From Aliarcobacter butzleri (GTDB taxonomy: Bacteria; Campylobacterota; Campylobacteria; Campylobacterales; Arcobacteraceae), in assembly GCF_900187115.1 (NCBI RefSeq), contig NZ_LT906455.1, forward strand, positions 1,178,001 to 1,242,000: 64,000 nt of DNA, read 5' to 3'. The translations under genes and the position numbers were made by a program. The notes beneath the pieces were generated by a model. That model did no database searches. It saw only the letters and a list, made by a program, of their open reading frames with translations, and was not told where the DNA came from. Position 1 is the first letter of the stretch; the number at the start of each line of letters is the position of its first letter. Positions 7,689 to 16,829 of the stretch are shown here, piece by piece.

Positions 7689-9858
7689 AATAATCACTTC
7701 TTTAATAATCACTTCTGCTTTATTACAAGCACAAGAAATAAACAATGAAAAATTTCAATTAATTGCAAAAGATATTGACTCAAAAGATAAAGTAATAACT
7801 GCAGTTGGAGATGTTGTAATATATTCGCCAACTTATTATCTAAGTGCAGATAAAATTATTTTTGATCAAGATAATGAAACATTTGAACTTTTTGACAATG
7901 TTTTAATTATAAAAGATAATAATATTCAAACACAAAGTAATTATGCTTTTGTTGACTTAAAAAATGATGTTTCAAAACAATATCCTACTTTTTTATATGA
8001 AAATAGTAGTAACATTTGGGTAAATACAAAAGAATCAAATAAAAATAAAGAATTAGTGGATCTTGAAAGTTCAATTATTTCTTCTTGTGATTGTGAAGAT
8101 CCAGTTTGGAGTATTAGAGCCTCTTCAATGGATTATGATACAGAAAAAATGTGGATAAATACATATAACTCAAGGTTATATGTAAAAGATGTACCAGTAT
8201 TTTATACACCATATTTTGGATTTCCTACAGATACAACAAGAAGAACAGGGTTATTGATTCCAACTATAGGTTATTCTGGAGGTGAAGGATTTAGATATTC
8301 TCAACCTATCTTTTTTGCTCCAGCAGATAATTATGATTTTGAATTAATCCCTCAAATTAGAACAAATAGAGGAGAAGGTGCTTATGGTATTTATAGATAT
8401 GCCGATTCTCCTGATTCAATGCTAAAAATTAAGACTGGATATTTTAATGAGAAATCAAGTTATATGGATGAAGAAGGTTTAAAAAATAGTGAAGACTATG
8501 GTGCAGACTTAGAATATACAAGAAGAAATCTTTTTGCAACTAAAAATGAGCATCAAGATGGAATTTACGTTTTAGCAAGATACTTAAATGATGTACAATA
8601 CAACAATCTTGATGATTCTTCTTATTCTATAAATACAGATAAAAAAGTTGAATCAAAATTTAACTATTTTTATAATACTTCAGATTATTATGCTGGGACT
8701 TATGCAAGATATTATATAGATACATCAAGAGATGCTACAACAAAAGAGATGGTTTCAAATAATGAAACTCTTCAAGAATTACCACAAGTTCATCTACACT
8801 CTTATAATAAAGAATTATTAGATACTTTAGTTTATTCTATGGATGCTAAATACATGAACTACACAAGACCACGTGGTTTAACTGCAAATGTTTATGAGTT
8901 TAATGTTCCTATTAGCTATACAAAATATTTTGCAGATGATTTTTTATACCTTACTTTAGAAAACAAAACTATTATAAATGAGTATGAATATGGTAACTAT
9001 AAAAAAGGCTTTAAATATCTAAATGGTAGTAGTAGTTACAAATATGAAGATGGAACTTTAATACAAAATAGAAGTTCAATTCTACTTGGAAGTGATTTAA
9101 TAAAACCATACAATGATTATTTACATACAATGAATTTAAGTGCTGAGTATGTTATTCCAAAAAATCTAAAAGAAGATGGTGATTTATATGGAATAACAGT
9201 TGAAAAGCAAAATGATGAAGCTAGATATAATGAATTGAGTATTTTTCCTACATTAAAAGATCAAAAATATGTAAATTTATCATTGAATCAATCTTTATAT
9301 GACAAAGAAAATTTAAAACAATTCATAAATCACAAAATGACACAAGCTATTTTATATGATGAAATAGGTGATGCAAGACTTGAAGATTATGAAAACTATG
9401 TAAAAATAAATCACGATTATGGTTCAATTTCTGGAAGAGTAATTTATAATATTGAAGATGGACAAGTTGTAGAAGATAGTATTAATAATACATTTAGATT
9501 TGGTTATTTTTCTTTTGGAGCAGGTTATTATCAATCTAAAAAAACTGAAAATATTTTTAATGATAGAGATGATTTAGAATCTTATCGATTTAATACTGCT
9601 TATAAATTAGCAAAAGATTATTCGATAAGATACTACGAAAATTATAATATAAAAGAAAAAACAAGAAATAAACAAGGAATAGGTTTAACTATTGATGATA
9701 ATTGTTGGAATCTAGATCTTTCAGTTGAAAAAGAGATTTTCCCTAGAAGTACAGGAGATTATGATGCAAAAGAACAAACAATTCTTTATGCAATTATAAC
9801 TTTAAAACCAATAGGTGGAATTAAACAAAAATATGAATTGTCAGAGAATGGTAAATAA
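7681..9858 (+). CDS. lptD: LPS-assembly outer-membrane protein LptD
   Basis: LptD is the outer-membrane beta-barrel that inserts lipopolysaccharide into the outer leaflet together with LptE. A short signal peptide (MRKIITSLIITSALLQAQ) is followed by an OstA/LptA-like beta-jellyroll domain at residues ~25-120 (ITAVGDVVIYSPTYYLSADKI) and the barrel domain with many aromatic-rich alternating strands up to the C-terminus. A Cys pair, SSCDCEDPVWS near residue 140, matches the cysteines usually found at the start of the LptD barrel domain. At 725 residues it is typical for the phylum. The start overlaps the RDD gene and the stop overlaps the next ATG by 1 bp. Confidence 0.9.
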   Translation: MRKIITSLIITSALLQAQEINNEKFQLIAKDIDSKDKVITAVGDVVIYSPTYYLSADKIIFDQDNETFELFDNVLIIKDNNIQTQSNYAFVDLKNDVSKQYPTFLYENSSNIWVNTKESNKNKELVDLESSIISSCDCEDPVWSIRASSMDYDTEKMWINTYNSRLYVKDVPVFYTPYFGFPTDTTRRTGLLIPTIGYSGGEGFRYSQPIFFAPADNYDFELIPQIRTNRGEGAYGIYRYADSPDSMLKIKTGYFNEKSSYMDEEGLKNSEDYGADLEYTRRNLFATKNEHQDGIYVLARYLNDVQYNNLDDSSYSINTDKKVESKFNYFYNTSDYYAGTYARYYIDTSRDATTKEMVSNNETLQELPQVHLHSYNKELLDTLVYSMDAKYMNYTRPRGLTANVYEFNVPISYTKYFADDFLYLTLENKTIINEYEYGNYKKGFKYLNGSSSYKYEDGTLIQNRSSILLGSDLIKPYNDYLHTMNLSAEYVIPKNLKEDGDLYGITVEKQNDEARYNELSIFPTLKDQKYVNLSLNQSLYDKENLKQFINHKMTQAILYDEIGDARLEDYENYVKINHDYGSISGRVIYNIEDGQVVEDSINNTFRFGYFSFGAGYYQSKKTENIFNDRDDLESYRFNTAYKLAKDYSIRYYENYNIKEKTRNKQGIGLTIDDNCWNLDLSVEKEIFPRSTGDYDAKEQTILYAIITLKPIGGIKQKYELSENGK

Positions 9859-10511
9859 TGAGTTCTGATAAAATATTTTTTAAAAATAGAGAAGTTGCAG
9901 CATATAAACTTCTTGATGTCTTACCAATAGATAGTATGAGACTTGAAGATTGGACGGTAATTGCAAGTTCATATGGTGGTTTTGAAATTGCAAAAATTGT
10001 GGCATCATCATTAAATGGAAAATTTGATATTATGTTTTCAAGTAAAATATATGCTCCAAATAATGAAGATTGTGAAATAGCAGTAGTTACAGAGCATGAA
10101 GAAGTTTTAATACATGATGAACTATTAAAATCTTTTGATATTAGTTTAGATTATGTATATTCAAAGTCTAAGTTAATCTTTGAAGAGTCAATAAAAGAGA
10201 GAGTGAATAAATTTAGAAAAGGTAAACAAATTGAAGCATTAGAAAATAAAAATGTTTTAATTGTAGATGAAGGAATAAATACTGGACTCACAATAATGGC
10301 TTGTATAAAGACAGCTATTAATTTAAAAGCTAAATCTATCTCTGTTGCCGTACCAGTTTTACCAACACTTAGTATTTCATCTATTGAAGCAATTGCAGAT
10401 GATTTATATTTTATAAAAAAACTAGACCATTTTGTAGAAATAGATTTTTATTATGATAGTTTAGAAGAGTTGAGTTTTGAAGATATTGAGAAAATAAATA
10501 AAGAAGGATAA
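9858..10511 (+). CDS. Phosphoribosyltransferase-domain protein
   Basis: This 217-residue protein belongs to the type I phosphoribosyltransferase fold (COG1926-like). The PRPP-binding loop is VLIVDEGINTGLTIMACI near residue 133-150, where two acidic residues precede a Gly/Thr turn. The N-terminal half has SSYGGFEIAKIVASSLN, equivalent to the PPi-loop region. The exact substrate is unknown; it lacks clear signatures of Apt, Hpt, Upp or PyrE. It is tightly placed between lptD (1-bp overlap) and pnp (6-bp gap), an order that suggests co-transcription with RNA turnover or nucleotide salvage functions. Confidence 0.75.
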   Translation: MSSDKIFFKNREVAAYKLLDVLPIDSMRLEDWTVIASSYGGFEIAKIVASSLNGKFDIMFSSKIYAPNNEDCEIAVVTEHEEVLIHDELLKSFDISLDYVYSKSKLIFEESIKERVNKFRKGKQIEALENKNVLIVDEGINTGLTIMACIKTAINLKAKSISVAVPVLPTLSISSIEAIADDLYFIKKLDHFVEIDFYYDSLEELSFEDIEKINKEG

Positions 10512-10517
10512 AAAATT

Positions 10518-12695
10518 ATGTCAAAAGTTTGTGAATTTGAATTAAATGGAAAACAAGAGATTTTTGAATTTGAAAAAGTAGCTAAACAATCAAATGGTGC
10601 TGTTCTAGCAAAAATAGGGAATGCTGTTGTTTTAGCAACTGTTGTGAGTGAATTTGATAATCCTGTTAGTGAAGATTTCACACCTTTAACAGTTCAATAT
10701 ATTGAAAAAACTTATGCTGCAGCAAAATTACCAGGAGGATTTATAAAAAGAGAAGGGAAACCTAGTGATTTTGAAACATTAACATCAAGAGTAATTGATA
10801 GAAGTTTAAGACCACTTTTCCCTAAAGGTTATGTTTATCCTACAACAATTACAGTTATGGTTTTAAGTGCTGATAAAAATGTTGATTTACAAACTTTATC
10901 TTTAAATGCAGCAAATGCAGCTTTATATACTTCAAATTTACCAATTAAAAAATCAGTTTGTGGAGTTAGAGTTGGGAAAATCGAAAATACTCTTGTAATT
11001 AATCCAACAAATGAACAATTAGAAAATTCAACTTTAGATTTATATGTAGCTGGTTCTAAAGAAGAATTATTAATGATTGAAATGAAAACTATCTCTTCAA
11101 GTGAACTTGTAGAAATTGATATTGAAGCATTTACTAAAATTCATAATACAAATGAGATGGATGAAGATGCTTTAGTTGAAGCAATTGCATTTGCACAAAA
11201 TGCTTTAAAAGAGGCTAATTTAACTTATGAAAAAGCTTTTGAAGAAGTTTCAAAAGAAAAATTTGAAGTAGAATTAGTTAAATTTACTATTGAAGAATCT
11301 GTAATAAATTATGTAAGAGACAATTTTTCTAACGATATTAAAGAAGCTATTAAAAAACTTGCAAAAAGTGAAAGAGCGACTCAATTAAAAGATGTTGCAA
11401 AAATGATTTCAAAAAATGAATATTGTATCTCAAATGAAATAGAATTTAACACTATTTATGAAGCTGTTAGTGTTGTAAAAAGAGAAATTGTAAGAGCTAT
11501 GATTGTAAATGAAAGAGTAAGAGCAGATGGAAGAGGTTTAAAAGATGTAAGACCAATTTCAATAGAAACAAACATTTTACCTTCTACACATTCTTCTTGT
11601 CTTTTTACAAGAGGTGAGACACAAGCACTTGTTATTGGAACAATTGCTGGACCTAAAGATGGACAAATGTACGAAGTTTTAACAGATAAATCAACTTCAA
11701 TGGAAAACTTTATGGTTCATTATAATTTTCCAGGATTTAGCGTTGGTGAAGCAAAACCTATGTTTGGTGTAGGAAGAAGAGAACTAGGACATGGAAATTT
11801 AGCTAAAAAAGCTTTAGAAGCAACTATTGATAAAGATTATAATGAAACTGTAAGATTAGTTTCTGAAATACTTGAATCAAATGGTTCTTCATCTATGGCA
11901 ACTGTTTGTGGTGGTTCTTTAGCATTAAAAGCAGCTGGAATTCCAATTTCTGATTTAGTTGCTGGTGTTGCAATGGGAATGGTTGTTGAAAATGATAAAT
12001 ATGCTATTTTAACTGACATTATGGGATTAGAAGATCATGATGGTGATATGGATTTTAAAGTTGCAGGAACTTCTAAAGGAATTACAGCTTTACAAATGGA
12101 TATAAAATTAGGTGGAATTGAATTATCTGTTTTAAAAGAGGCTTTACTTCAAGCAAAAGAAGGAAGAACTCATATCTTATCTTTAATGAAAGATGCTGAA
12201 AAAGACATTGTTCCAAGTGGTGCTTTACCTTTAATCGAACAATTTGCTATTGATCCAAGTAAAATAATGGTAGTTATAGGAAAAGCAGGAGCTACAATAA
12301 AAGAGATTATAGAGAAATTTACAGTATCTATTGATTTAGATAAAGAAAATGGAACAGTAAAAGTAAGTGGAGGAAATAAACAAAATATTATTGATGCTTG
12401 TGAGCATATTAAAACTATTTCAAATAATGCTCCTTCAAAAAAAGATGCTTCAAAAAATATAGATTTTGAAAAACTTTATTCAGAAGATGAAGTTGTAATC
12501 GGTAAAGTAGAAAGATTAGCAGATTTTGGAGCATTTATTCTTTTACCAAAAGGTGGTGAAGGACTTTTACATATTTCAAAAATATCAAAAGATAGAGTAA
12601 AAAATGTTGCCGATGTTTTAAGTATCGGGCAAGAATTAGAAGTAAAAGTACTAAAAGTAAAAAAAGATAGAATAGAATTATCTTCAGCAAATTAA
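10518..12695 (+). CDS. pnp: Polynucleotide phosphorylase
   Basis: PNPase degrades RNA 3' to 5' using phosphate and is a core RNA-decay enzyme. The 725-residue chain shows two RNase PH domains (FIKREGKPSDFETLTSRVIDR near residue 77, and the second with GRGLKDVRPISIE near 338 and MVHYNFPGFSVGE near 400), then a KH domain with the GxxG loop IGKAGATIKEI near residue 590, and a C-terminal S1 domain from residue ~657 (GKVERLADFGAFILLPKGGEGLLHIS). All domains are intact. It is the last gene of the purD operon and ends in a small hairpin that includes its stop codon. Confidence 0.96.
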   Translation: MSKVCEFELNGKQEIFEFEKVAKQSNGAVLAKIGNAVVLATVVSEFDNPVSEDFTPLTVQYIEKTYAAAKLPGGFIKREGKPSDFETLTSRVIDRSLRPLFPKGYVYPTTITVMVLSADKNVDLQTLSLNAANAALYTSNLPIKKSVCGVRVGKIENTLVINPTNEQLENSTLDLYVAGSKEELLMIEMKTISSSELVEIDIEAFTKIHNTNEMDEDALVEAIAFAQNALKEANLTYEKAFEEVSKEKFEVELVKFTIEESVINYVRDNFSNDIKEAIKKLAKSERATQLKDVAKMISKNEYCISNEIEFNTIYEAVSVVKREIVRAMIVNERVRADGRGLKDVRPISIETNILPSTHSSCLFTRGETQALVIGTIAGPKDGQMYEVLTDKSTSMENFMVHYNFPGFSVGEAKPMFGVGRRELGHGNLAKKALEATIDKDYNETVRLVSEILESNGSSSMATVCGGSLALKAAGIPISDLVAGVAMGMVVENDKYAILTDIMGLEDHDGDMDFKVAGTSKGITALQMDIKLGGIELSVLKEALLQAKEGRTHILSLMKDAEKDIVPSGALPLIEQFAIDPSKIMVVIGKAGATIKEIIEKFTVSIDLDKENGTVKVSGGNKQNIIDACEHIKTISNNAPSKKDASKNIDFEKLYSEDEVVIGKVERLADFGAFILLPKGGEGLLHISKISKDRVKNVADVLSIGQELEVKVLKVKKDRIELSSAN

Positions 12696-12713
12696 TCCAA
12701 TTCTGGATTAATT
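12690..12713 (+). terminator. Hairpin at the end of pnp
   Basis: AATTAATCCA (12690-12699) pairs perfectly with TGGATTAATT (12704-12713) around an ATTC loop and contains the pnp stop codon. The following T tract is interrupted (TCTCC), so it may act as a weak terminator or as protection of the 3' end. Confidence 0.5.
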
Positions 12714-12773
12714 TCTCCTACAAAAAATTTCTTTCAATATCCTTCTTTAAATATACAAAATTAATATTTTTTA

Positions 12774-12782
12774 TGCTAGTAT
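12774..12782 (+). promoter_or_regulatory. Extended -10 promoter of the che operon
   Basis: TGCTAGTAT fits the TGn-TAnnaT extended -10 pattern about 43 bp before cheY. A near-identical element, TGCTAGAAT, lies before xerH. There is no clear -35 hexamer. Confidence 0.42.
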
Positions 12783-12824
12783 ATATAAAATATTTTTATA
12801 GGTAGAACTTTTGAAGGGATTTAT

Positions 12825-13193
12825 ATGGTTAAGCTTTTAATAGTAGATGACTCTACAATGTTAAGGGATATGCTAAATTACGCATTAAATGAGGGTGGTT
12901 ATACTAACGTAACTGAAGCAGTTGATGGTGTTGATGGTTTAGCAAAAGCGAAAGCTACGAACTTTGATTTAATAATTACTGATGTTAATATGCCAAATAT
13001 GGATGGTTTAACTCTTATTGGGGAATTAAGAAAATTATCACAATATTCTAAAACACCTATTTTGGTTCTTACTACAGAAAGAAGTGATGAAATGAAAGCA
13101 AAAGGTAAAATGGCAGGAGCAACAGGATGGATTGTAAAACCTTTTGTTCCCGATCAGTTACTAAAAGCAGTTAATATAGTTTTAAGTAGATAA
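12825..13193 (+). CDS. cheY: Chemotaxis response regulator CheY
   Basis: A 122-residue stand-alone receiver domain. Acidic residues D8-D9 (VDDS), the phospho-acceptor D53 (ITDVNMP), the switch Thr in LTTE near residue 83 and K105 (IVKPF) are all in place. CheY-P formed by CheA binds the flagellar switch. It is the first gene of a cheY-cheA-cheR-cheD-cheB cluster, 12 bp before cheA, and is preceded by GAAGGG as ribosome-binding site. No CheW, CheV or receptor gene is found in the cluster. Confidence 0.92.
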   Translation: MVKLLIVDDSTMLRDMLNYALNEGGYTNVTEAVDGVDGLAKAKATNFDLIITDVNMPNMDGLTLIGELRKLSQYSKTPILVLTTERSDEMKAKGKMAGATGWIVKPFVPDQLLKAVNIVLSR

Positions 13194-13205
13194 AAAGGAG
13201 CTTTT

Positions 13206-15263
13206 ATGTCGTTTGATATTTCTAAATATAGAGAGATGTTTCTTGAAGAAGCAGTTGAACTTTTTGAATCAGCTGATAATGTGCTTTTAGAAGCAGAAAA
13301 CAATGGTTCTTTAACAGATGATGAAATGGGTCAATTATTCCGAGATGTACATACATTAAAAGGAAGTGGCGCTTCTGTAGAACTAGCTTTTTTTGCTGAA
13401 TTTACACATGATGTTGAAAACTTAATGGATAAATTAAGAAGTCACAAAATTGAATTTGTTCCAGAAATGGCTGGAACATTGATTGATGGGCTTGATGTAA
13501 TGAAAGAGATATTAGATCTTGAAGTATCTAATCAAATGACTAGGGAAAAATTTACAGAAATGACAAGCTCTTTGTTAGAAGATATTAGAGCTTATTCTAA
13601 TGGTGGTACAGTTAAAAAAGAAGAAGCACCAAAAATCGAAGTAAAAAAAGAAGAAGTTATATCTTCTAATTCTTCTGAAAACAAAGAAAATTTTGGATTT
13701 TTTGATAATGGTTTAAATGAACAAAGAGATAGTAAAAGTCAACCTTATGGAATTTTTGCAGATGATGATATGAATGAAAATCATAAAAATTACGGTTTTT
13801 TTGATGATAATTTAGAAAAAAAATCAAATGATTTAAATGATGAAGATTTTAAATTAGATAATAGCAAAGAAGATTTTGGTTTCTTTGATGATATGCCAAG
13901 CATAACTCCTGATGCAGTTATGAAAACAAACGATATAGAAGAACAAAAAGAAGAAACTCCTGTAGTTGTTCAAAAAGAATCTGAAGTAGCTACAAGAAGA
14001 ATGAAAAATAATAATGTAGAAGAAGAAGCTAAAAAAGTTCCTTCAAATAATAACAATAGTATTAGAGTAAATTTAGATAAGATTGATTTATTAATGAATA
14101 ATGTAGGGGATTTGGTTATTACAAATGCTATGCTTACTCAATTTTCTTCAACAATAGAAGAGACAAAAACTAGAGGTTCAGTTTTAGAAAGATTAGAATT
14201 ATTGGAAAGACATATCAGAGATATGCAAGATTCTATCATGAGTATTAGAATGGTTCCTATGGATTCAATATATTCAAAATTCCCAAAAGTTGTAAGGGAT
14301 ATTTCTAAAAAACTTAACAAAAAAGTAGAATTCAAACATTATGGAGATAATGTTGAAATTGATAAAGCTATGATTGAAGGTTTAACAGATCCTTTAATGC
14401 ACATTATTAGAAACTCTTTAGACCATGGTATTGAAATGCCAGAAGATAGAGTTGCTCTTGGAAAACCAGAGACAGGTTCTATTAGTATTTCAGCAGAACA
14501 AGCAAATGGGCAAATGATTATTACAATACAAGATGATGGAAAAGGTATTGATTCTGAAAAAGTTGCACAAAAAGCTTTAGAAAAAGGTCAAATTGATGAA
14601 AATCAATATAATGCTATGACTAATAATGAAAAAGCATTATTAATTTTTGGAGCTGGTATTTCAACTGCTGATAAAATCACTGATATTTCTGGACGTGGAG
14701 TGGGAATGGATGTTGTTAAAACAAACATTCATAAATTAGGTGGAGTTATTAACCTTGATACTGAAATAGGAAAAGGTACAACAATTACAATTATGTTACC
14801 TTTAACTCTTGCTATTTTAGATGGATTAGATATTAGAGTAGCAAACCAAAAATATATTTTACCATTAAGTTCTATTGTTGAATCACTACAACCAACTGCT
14901 GATATGATCAAAAAAATCGGAGATGGAACACAAGATCTATTAATGTTAAGAGAAGAATTCATACCAGTAGTTAAATTACATCAACTATTTGGTTTAGAAA
15001 AAAGTTTTGAAAAACTAGAAGATGGAATGTTAATTGTTGTTAAATCAGGAAATACAAAAGTAGCTTTATCTATAGATGAATTCTTGAATCAACACCAAGT
15101 TGTTGTTAAACCACTTGATAAAAACTTTAGAAGTGTTCAAGGAATAGGAGCAGCTACTGTTAAGGGAGATGGAAGTATAGGTCTTATTTTAGATGTTGTG
15201 GGAATTATTAATGCACAAATTAAAATAGAAAAAGATATGAATGCTATGAAGAAGGCTTCTTAA
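13206..15263 (+). CDS. cheA: Chemotaxis histidine kinase CheA with repeated linker motif
   Basis: CheA autophosphorylates in receptor arrays and passes phosphate to CheY and CheB. Domains in order: Hpt (P1) with H49 in VHTLKGSGAS; a low-complexity acidic linker of residues ~135-280 without a recognisable P2 domain; dimerisation P3 (~285-345); ATPase P4 with N-box RNSLDHG near residue 402, DDGKGID and GRGVGMDVV near 496; and a CheW-like P5 from ~535. The 685-residue chain lacks the C-terminal receiver domain found on CheA of Campylobacter and Helicobacter. The linker carries four related motifs (FGFFDN, YGIFAD, YGFFDD, FGFFDD) at residues ~162, 181, 196 and 223. These may replace P2 as docking sites; that is inference. 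Confidence 0.93.
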   Translation: MSFDISKYREMFLEEAVELFESADNVLLEAENNGSLTDDEMGQLFRDVHTLKGSGASVELAFFAEFTHDVENLMDKLRSHKIEFVPEMAGTLIDGLDVMKEILDLEVSNQMTREKFTEMTSSLLEDIRAYSNGGTVKKEEAPKIEVKKEEVISSNSSENKENFGFFDNGLNEQRDSKSQPYGIFADDDMNENHKNYGFFDDNLEKKSNDLNDEDFKLDNSKEDFGFFDDMPSITPDAVMKTNDIEEQKEETPVVVQKESEVATRRMKNNNVEEEAKKVPSNNNNSIRVNLDKIDLLMNNVGDLVITNAMLTQFSSTIEETKTRGSVLERLELLERHIRDMQDSIMSIRMVPMDSIYSKFPKVVRDISKKLNKKVEFKHYGDNVEIDKAMIEGLTDPLMHIIRNSLDHGIEMPEDRVALGKPETGSISISAEQANGQMIITIQDDGKGIDSEKVAQKALEKGQIDENQYNAMTNNEKALLIFGAGISTADKITDISGRGVGMDVVKTNIHKLGGVINLDTEIGKGTTITIMLPLTLAILDGLDIRVANQKYILPLSSIVESLQPTADMIKKIGDGTQDLLMLREEFIPVVKLHQLFGLEKSFEKLEDGMLIVVKSGNTKVALSIDEFLNQHQVVVKPLDKNFRSVQGIGAATVKGDGSIGLILDVVGIINAQIKIEKDMNAMKKAS

Positions 15264-15268
15264 ATAAT

Positions 15269-16111
15269 ATGCCAGAGAAAAATGAAGTTCATGAAAGAAT
15301 AAAAAAACTTCTTTATTCTTTGACAGGGATTACTCTGACAGATAATAAAGATATTATGATTTCTAATAGAATCGATAAATTAAAAAGAAATTGTAAATTT
15401 TATGGAGATATTGAGGACCTATTAACTTCTATTGAAAAAGGGGATAATGTAACAGAGTTTATTAACTCTTTTACAACAAACAAAACTCATTTTTTTAGAG
15501 AAGATTTTCATTTTGTTGATTTAAAAAATAGAGTTCTTCCTGAATTTGCAAAAAGTGGTCAAAAAGTAAATATGTACTGTTCTGCTTCTTCAACAGGAGA
15601 AGAACCATATTCTATGGCAATGACAGTTTTAAAAACAAGTGAAGATTTAGGAAAAGCTATAAATGCTTCAATTATTGCAACTGATATTGATACGAATGTA
15701 TTACAGTATGCAGCAAACGGTATTTATAGATATTCTAAAGCTTCAAAAGAGTTTCCAGAATGGATAAAACCACAAAAATATTTTAAAAGAAGAGTTCAAC
15801 AAAACCTTTCTGGTGAAGAAGTTTTAATAAAGGTAAATGACGAATTAAAAAGAATGATTAACTTTCATGTTATGAATTTAAATGACTCTTCATATCCTTT
15901 TTCGAAAAATCAATTTGATGTGATTTTTTGTAGAAATGTTTTGATATATTTTTCAGTAGAAGACCAAAATACAATATTAAAAAAATTGTTTGCTCATCTA
16001 AAAATAGGTGGAACTTTATATTTAGGACATTCTGAAAATCCTCATGACTTGATAAAATATGTAAAAAGAATAGGGCAAAATATTTTTATAAAAGAGAAGG
16101 AAATCTTTTGA
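15269..16111 (+). CDS. cheR: Chemoreceptor glutamate methyltransferase CheR
   Basis: CheR transfers methyl groups from S-adenosylmethionine to glutamates of chemoreceptors for adaptation. Residues ~1-80 form the helical N-domain (including SFTTNKTHFFRE, the typical TNxTxFFR motif) and residues ~85-280 the methyltransferase domain with MYCSASSTGEEPYSMAM, a variant of the usual W-SAGCSTGEEPYS signature, and VIFCRNVLIYF near residue 215. No TPR extension is present. It starts 5 bp after cheA and overlaps cheD by 4 bp. Together with CheB and CheD it makes a full adaptation system. Confidence 0.92.
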   Translation: MPEKNEVHERIKKLLYSLTGITLTDNKDIMISNRIDKLKRNCKFYGDIEDLLTSIEKGDNVTEFINSFTTNKTHFFREDFHFVDLKNRVLPEFAKSGQKVNMYCSASSTGEEPYSMAMTVLKTSEDLGKAINASIIATDIDTNVLQYAANGIYRYSKASKEFPEWIKPQKYFKRRVQQNLSGEEVLIKVNDELKRMINFHVMNLNDSSYPFSKNQFDVIFCRNVLIYFSVEDQNTILKKLFAHLKIGGTLYLGHSENPHDLIKYVKRIGQNIFIKEKEIF

Positions 16112-16797
16112 TTATAATAGGGCATAAAGACGGAAGTATTGAAAAATCTTCTTCAGTTAGATTTACTGACAAAACAAAAGGATATAACACTTACACAGTA
16201 ATTGGTGGAGAATTTGCTGTTGGTAGTGATGAAGATAATGTTGCTTTTAAAACACTTCTTGGTTCTTGTGTTGCTATTATGTTCTATGATAGAATGAAAA
16301 AAATAAAAGCTATGAATCATTTTTTATTACCTAATACCAACGATAATCGAAATGACATGAAATATGGACTTTATTCAGTTGAAGCAATGCTGAATGAGAT
16401 GTATAAACTTGGATGTAGTAAAACAAATATGGTAGCTAAAATATCAGGTGGAGCGGATATTATGTCACTAGATTTATCTTCTTCATCTAGTGATACTATT
16501 GGAAAAAGAAATGTTGAATTTGCTAAAAGTTTTTGTAAATCAGAAGGTTTTAAAATAGTTAGCGAACATACAAGAGGAGATAATGGTAGATTAATTCTTT
16601 TGGCTGATGATTTTGAAACTTTTATTAAAGTTACTCAAAAATCTGAAACTAACAGCAAAATTCTATCTACAGAAAAATCTTTACAACAAGAGATCAAAAG
16701 AGAGCCAGTTATCAAAGAATATATTGGTGGTGTTGACTTATTTGATAATAATAAAAATAAAAAAGCTGAACCAGAAATGGAAATCGAGCTTTTCTAA
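16108..16797 (+). CDS. cheD: Chemoreceptor glutamine deamidase CheD
   Basis: CheD deamidates glutamines on receptors. The catalytic Cys and His are visible: C54 in TLLGSCVAIMFYD and H71 in MNHFLLP, with KISGGADI near residue 110. The protein is 229 residues, about 60 longer than many CheD proteins; the extra part is a variable C-terminal tail (after ~165) rich in Lys and Glu with a GGVDLFD element near the end. Translation starts at TTG 16108 with AAGGA five to eight bases upstream, inside the cheR stop codon. No cheC is nearby, so CheD probably works with CheR/CheB alone. Confidence 0.88.
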   Translation: MIIIGHKDGSIEKSSSVRFTDKTKGYNTYTVIGGEFAVGSDEDNVAFKTLLGSCVAIMFYDRMKKIKAMNHFLLPNTNDNRNDMKYGLYSVEAMLNEMYKLGCSKTNMVAKISGGADIMSLDLSSSSSDTIGKRNVEFAKSFCKSEGFKIVSEHTRGDNGRLILLADDFETFIKVTQKSETNSKILSTEKSLQQEIKREPVIKEYIGGVDLFDNNKNKKAEPEMEIELF

Positions 16798-16829
16798 AAA
16801 ACTTTTAAAAGATAAATAGGAAAGGGTGT

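Noticed and set aside
16607-16819. 70-codon + strand frame at the end of cheD
   Set aside because: Lys/Leu-rich out-of-frame translation of the cheD tail with no ribosome-binding site.
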